A stretch of DNA of 64,000 nucleotides from Camelus bactrianus (lineage: Eukaryota > Chordata > Mammalia > Artiodactyla > Camelidae). The notes under the pieces were generated by a model. The model made no database searches. It was not told the DNA's origin and worked only from the letters and a program-made list of their open reading frames with translations. The stretch lies in assembly GCF_048773025.1 (NCBI RefSeq), contig NC_133574.1:12293501-12357500 (forward strand), written 5' to 3'. A program made the position numbers and the translations under genes. Below are positions 61,623 to 64,000 of this stretch, piece by piece. Positions within the stretch are counted from its first letter, which is position 1; each line of letters begins with the position of its first letter.

Positions 61623-63079
61623 CAGAATTTTGTACAGATATAAAAGAAACAATACACATTTCTCTCAACAACTTTTTTAAAATGTAACTTTAACAAATAC
61701 AGAAATCACTATGCCTTTTAAACCATCACATTGGAATGAATGTGTCAAATTAATCCAAGTGACTCTGTGCATGGAGTGATGGTGACATGTCCCTTCAAGA
61801 GATGAAATGTGTGGGTTTAGAGAGGGAAAAGAAATCAAACAGTAACAAAGACAGACCAGCCCTGCGTTAGAATACACAGTGACTCAAACTTTATATGAGA
61901 TTGTAAAAAGCAAGTGCTCAGTGTATGTGGCATGTAATGAAAAATATTGTAGATAATGAGCATGAGATGTATAGACACTAATGTCATGAAAAAGTTAGCC
62001 AGGATATAAGAAAAAACCTAGTCAGTGACTCACACTGTAAATCTGAGCTAGAAGACTGGGAATGGGGAATGGTGGTGGCTTCTAGGTGAAACAATCAATA
62101 TGGTAATAACCATGTTATTAACTAAAAAATCTTACATTCAATTCCATAAGTGAAATAAACTAAAGTATAAGTAATTCAATTACAAAATTCTTAAAAATGC
62201 TTTAAAAATCATGAAAAGTGTCAATGTGCTCGAGGGAAGAAGAAGGTGTCTTGCAGCTGTTCACTGGACTTTGCTGGTTTATGTCTATTTTAACTGAAGA
62301 CTATCACGAGCGAATGAGTGCCGTGATATCAGGTACTGTCAGACATACATTGTGTGCCATTTCCCTGAACAGTCATACACATCGAAGAACAGGATGTGGT
62401 TTGTATTTACCTATTAAATGTAAACTGAATGAGGCAGAAAAATATACCAAAATACAAATAAAGTCCATTTTACTTAAACCTTAAAATATTGCCTCTTAGT
62501 TACTGCTTTTACAAACGCAGTAATAATTCTTTGTGACTACTTGCTAAACTGATGATATCTTTAATTCTTCTTTCCAAGGCTGTCCTCAGACAGAAGCTTT
62601 ATCTAACTTGCAGCAGGGAACACAGCAGGACCAGCTGTACTGGGTTAAATGTTGGACTGGGGATGGATCGTCATGTGTGATGGGAAGGTTATATGTACGC
62701 TATCGTACTCTTATACAGAGGCAAATTCCAATCAATCCTCGAGATTAACTAGTTTTCATATCAGTAGGAGATGAATTTCAAATCCATTCTCTTCTATTGC
62801 TCTTAAAGCTTCTTCCTAACCACTCTTGGTTTAACCAACCACTAACTGTTTAACAGATAGCCAGACCCAAAGAGGAGCATGATGAAACACCCAGTCAAGT
62901 GCGTGGGCCATGCAGGAGCCAGAGCAGCCACTGAAGCTGCAGCCTACATTCCCAAGGTCCTCCCTGAAAGGTGGCCACCTCACTTGGGAGCCCAACGGGG
63001 AGCCACTCTTGCACACAAGAGGTGACAGCATTGCTCCACACACGTCATTCTCTGCACACTCAGAAAGCAAACGTCTTAC

Positions 63080-63253
63080 CTCTGGGTGAAAGAAAATTTC
63101 AGGGCCTGGGAAACATTCCTAGCCAACATCGATAATGAATTTCTTCTGGCTTATGGCATTGTTCCCTGTTTGCTGTTTGATCCACTTCCGCTGATCCACG
63201 TCATACTTGGCAAACTTCTTGACTATATTGGGGCAAATGTGACAGTACTTCTC
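63080..63253 (-). pseudogene. ACTR3B: ARP3B pseudogene, upstream exon
   Basis: 174 bp with a good acceptor (GTGTGTCTGCAG|GAGAAG) and donor (CCAGAG|GTAAGA). It is in frame throughout except for one TAG at codon 45 of the exon. The remaining residues align to ARP3B without gaps. Confidence 0.9.
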
Positions 63254-64000
63254 CTGCAGACACACACACAGAGATGTCACCAGGCATTAGCGGCCACCCA
63301 GTCTGCCCTCCGGCAAACACCCAGTAACTCCAGCACCACAAACCCCCGACATCTGTCCTGCCCAATGCCACAGCTCCAAGGGACACTTACTGGGCTCAGT
63401 GATGTCTAACAGCTATGCTCGGGCCACGTACTCTGCTTTCTTTCCAGCTCTGCTATTAGTCCCAGCCTCACTGTGTCACATGTTGCTGCCTACTATCTGA
63501 GATGATGTCTGACGGTGCCTATGAAGTCTCTAGTCTCCATCTCCTCTCTTCTTACTCCTTGTATGCCCTCACGTGGCACCTGCCCAGGCACTCGCTGTCA
63601 CCCACTGGGACAAGCAGACCCGCATCGCAGCCCAACCCAGATCTGAAGGCAGCAGATCTGGCCCTGTGGTCACCACATCCGATTGGCAGGTGCTTAACCT
63701 GCTCTGCGGTCTGACACAGCACACTCAGTGGCTCCATGACAGAGAGTTAGTGAGTGCCTAGTCACGTGGGATGCACAAGTGAATAAAACACACACAGACC
63801 CCTGCCCACTGGCCCATACACTGGCTGAGAGTCAGAGTAACAAGTGACAGTGATAAATAAGTAAATTGCAGAGCACTTTATAAGCTGCTGGGACCATGAA
63901 CCAAAGGAAAGCCCGACTTTGACAGGATGGAGCTGCCACACATTGGGGCATGAGAATCCGCTCAGTGCCAGCCCCAGCCTGTGCTGTGCAAAGTGTTTCC
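63254..64000. other. Gene-free stretch, presumed ARP3B pseudogene intron
   Basis: The preceding ARP3B exon (ending LETAKAIK) is not seen before the window ends. Composition is more GC-rich than elsewhere. No RNA gene is visible. Confidence 0.4.

Larger units (their letters stand above)
61530..63253 (-). pseudogene. ACTR3B: ACTR3B (actin-related protein 3B) pseudogene fragment, two exons
   Basis: ARP3/ARP3B is a core subunit of the Arp2/3 complex, which nucleates branched actin. The minus strand holds two exons separated by a 1.46-kb intron. The upstream one (63080-63253, 58 codons) reads [20 protein letters not shown] to PEIFFHPE. The downstream one (61530-61622, 31 codons) reads FTNLDFMQSISDVIDKVTQN, then CPIDVHHLLYK. 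In ARP3B these segments are adjacent (FFHPE-FANPDF). Residues such as FAKYDVD and DFM favour ARP3B over ARP3. The first exon has TAG where the family has tyrosine (DVG-stop-E), and the second has lost its acceptor AG. Introns are retained, so this is a copied or decayed gene, not a retrocopy. Earlier exons would lie beyond 64000, and later ones were not found. Confidence 0.88.

Overview
This is mammalian nuclear DNA, AT-rich and dominated by interspersed repeats. The best clue to the host is a tRNA-derived SINE of the camelid (vic-1) type: a GGGG(A/G)GGGTATAG head, a B-box GGTTCAATCCC and a TCCTCTAAAAATA tail. One copy lies on + near 4773-4930 and another on - near 21380-21512. Several LINE-1 3' ends of cetartiodactyl type accompany them, so a camelid (camel, llama or alpaca) is the most likely source. 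This is inferred by eye, not by a database search. I see no intact protein-coding gene.

Region by region. 1-3800 is mostly unassigned, with an unclassified repeat at 116-441 that returns inverted at 14367-14694. 3830-9850 is a stack of nested LINE-1 pieces. The clearest is a young L1 copy at 5924-8592 whose 5' half is inverted. It is bounded by a perfect 13-bp target duplication and sits inside an older L1. 9850-23800 holds further L1 3' ends, an old antisense L1 with an embedded SINE, and large unassigned stretches. 23845-34021 is a multi-exon guanylate-binding protein (GBP) pseudogene on the + strand, most like the GBP4/6/7 group. Ten coding exons are recognisable with most splice sites, but the GTPase half and several later exons carry stops and frameshifts. 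35218-35607 is an MLT1-type LTR fossil. 38060-41530 is an old antisense L1 interrupted by a younger one and ending in an inverted segment. 44090-45930 is an old sense L1/HAL1-like ORF1 segment carrying a 70-bp L1 tail insertion with a perfect 19-bp target duplication. 46900-56260 is low-density ancient MIR and L2 sequence. 58825-60008 is another L1 3' end with a MER5-type fragment inside it.

At the right end, on the minus strand, lie two intron-separated exons (63080-63253 and 61530-61622) that match actin-related protein 3B (ACTR3B) residue for residue over 89 codons. An in-frame stop and a lost splice acceptor show that this is also a pseudogene.

No genes work together here. The window is a decaying immune-GTPase locus and a broken ARP3B copy embedded in layered retrotransposons. 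I found no tRNA, rRNA, CRISPR array or operon-like structure.
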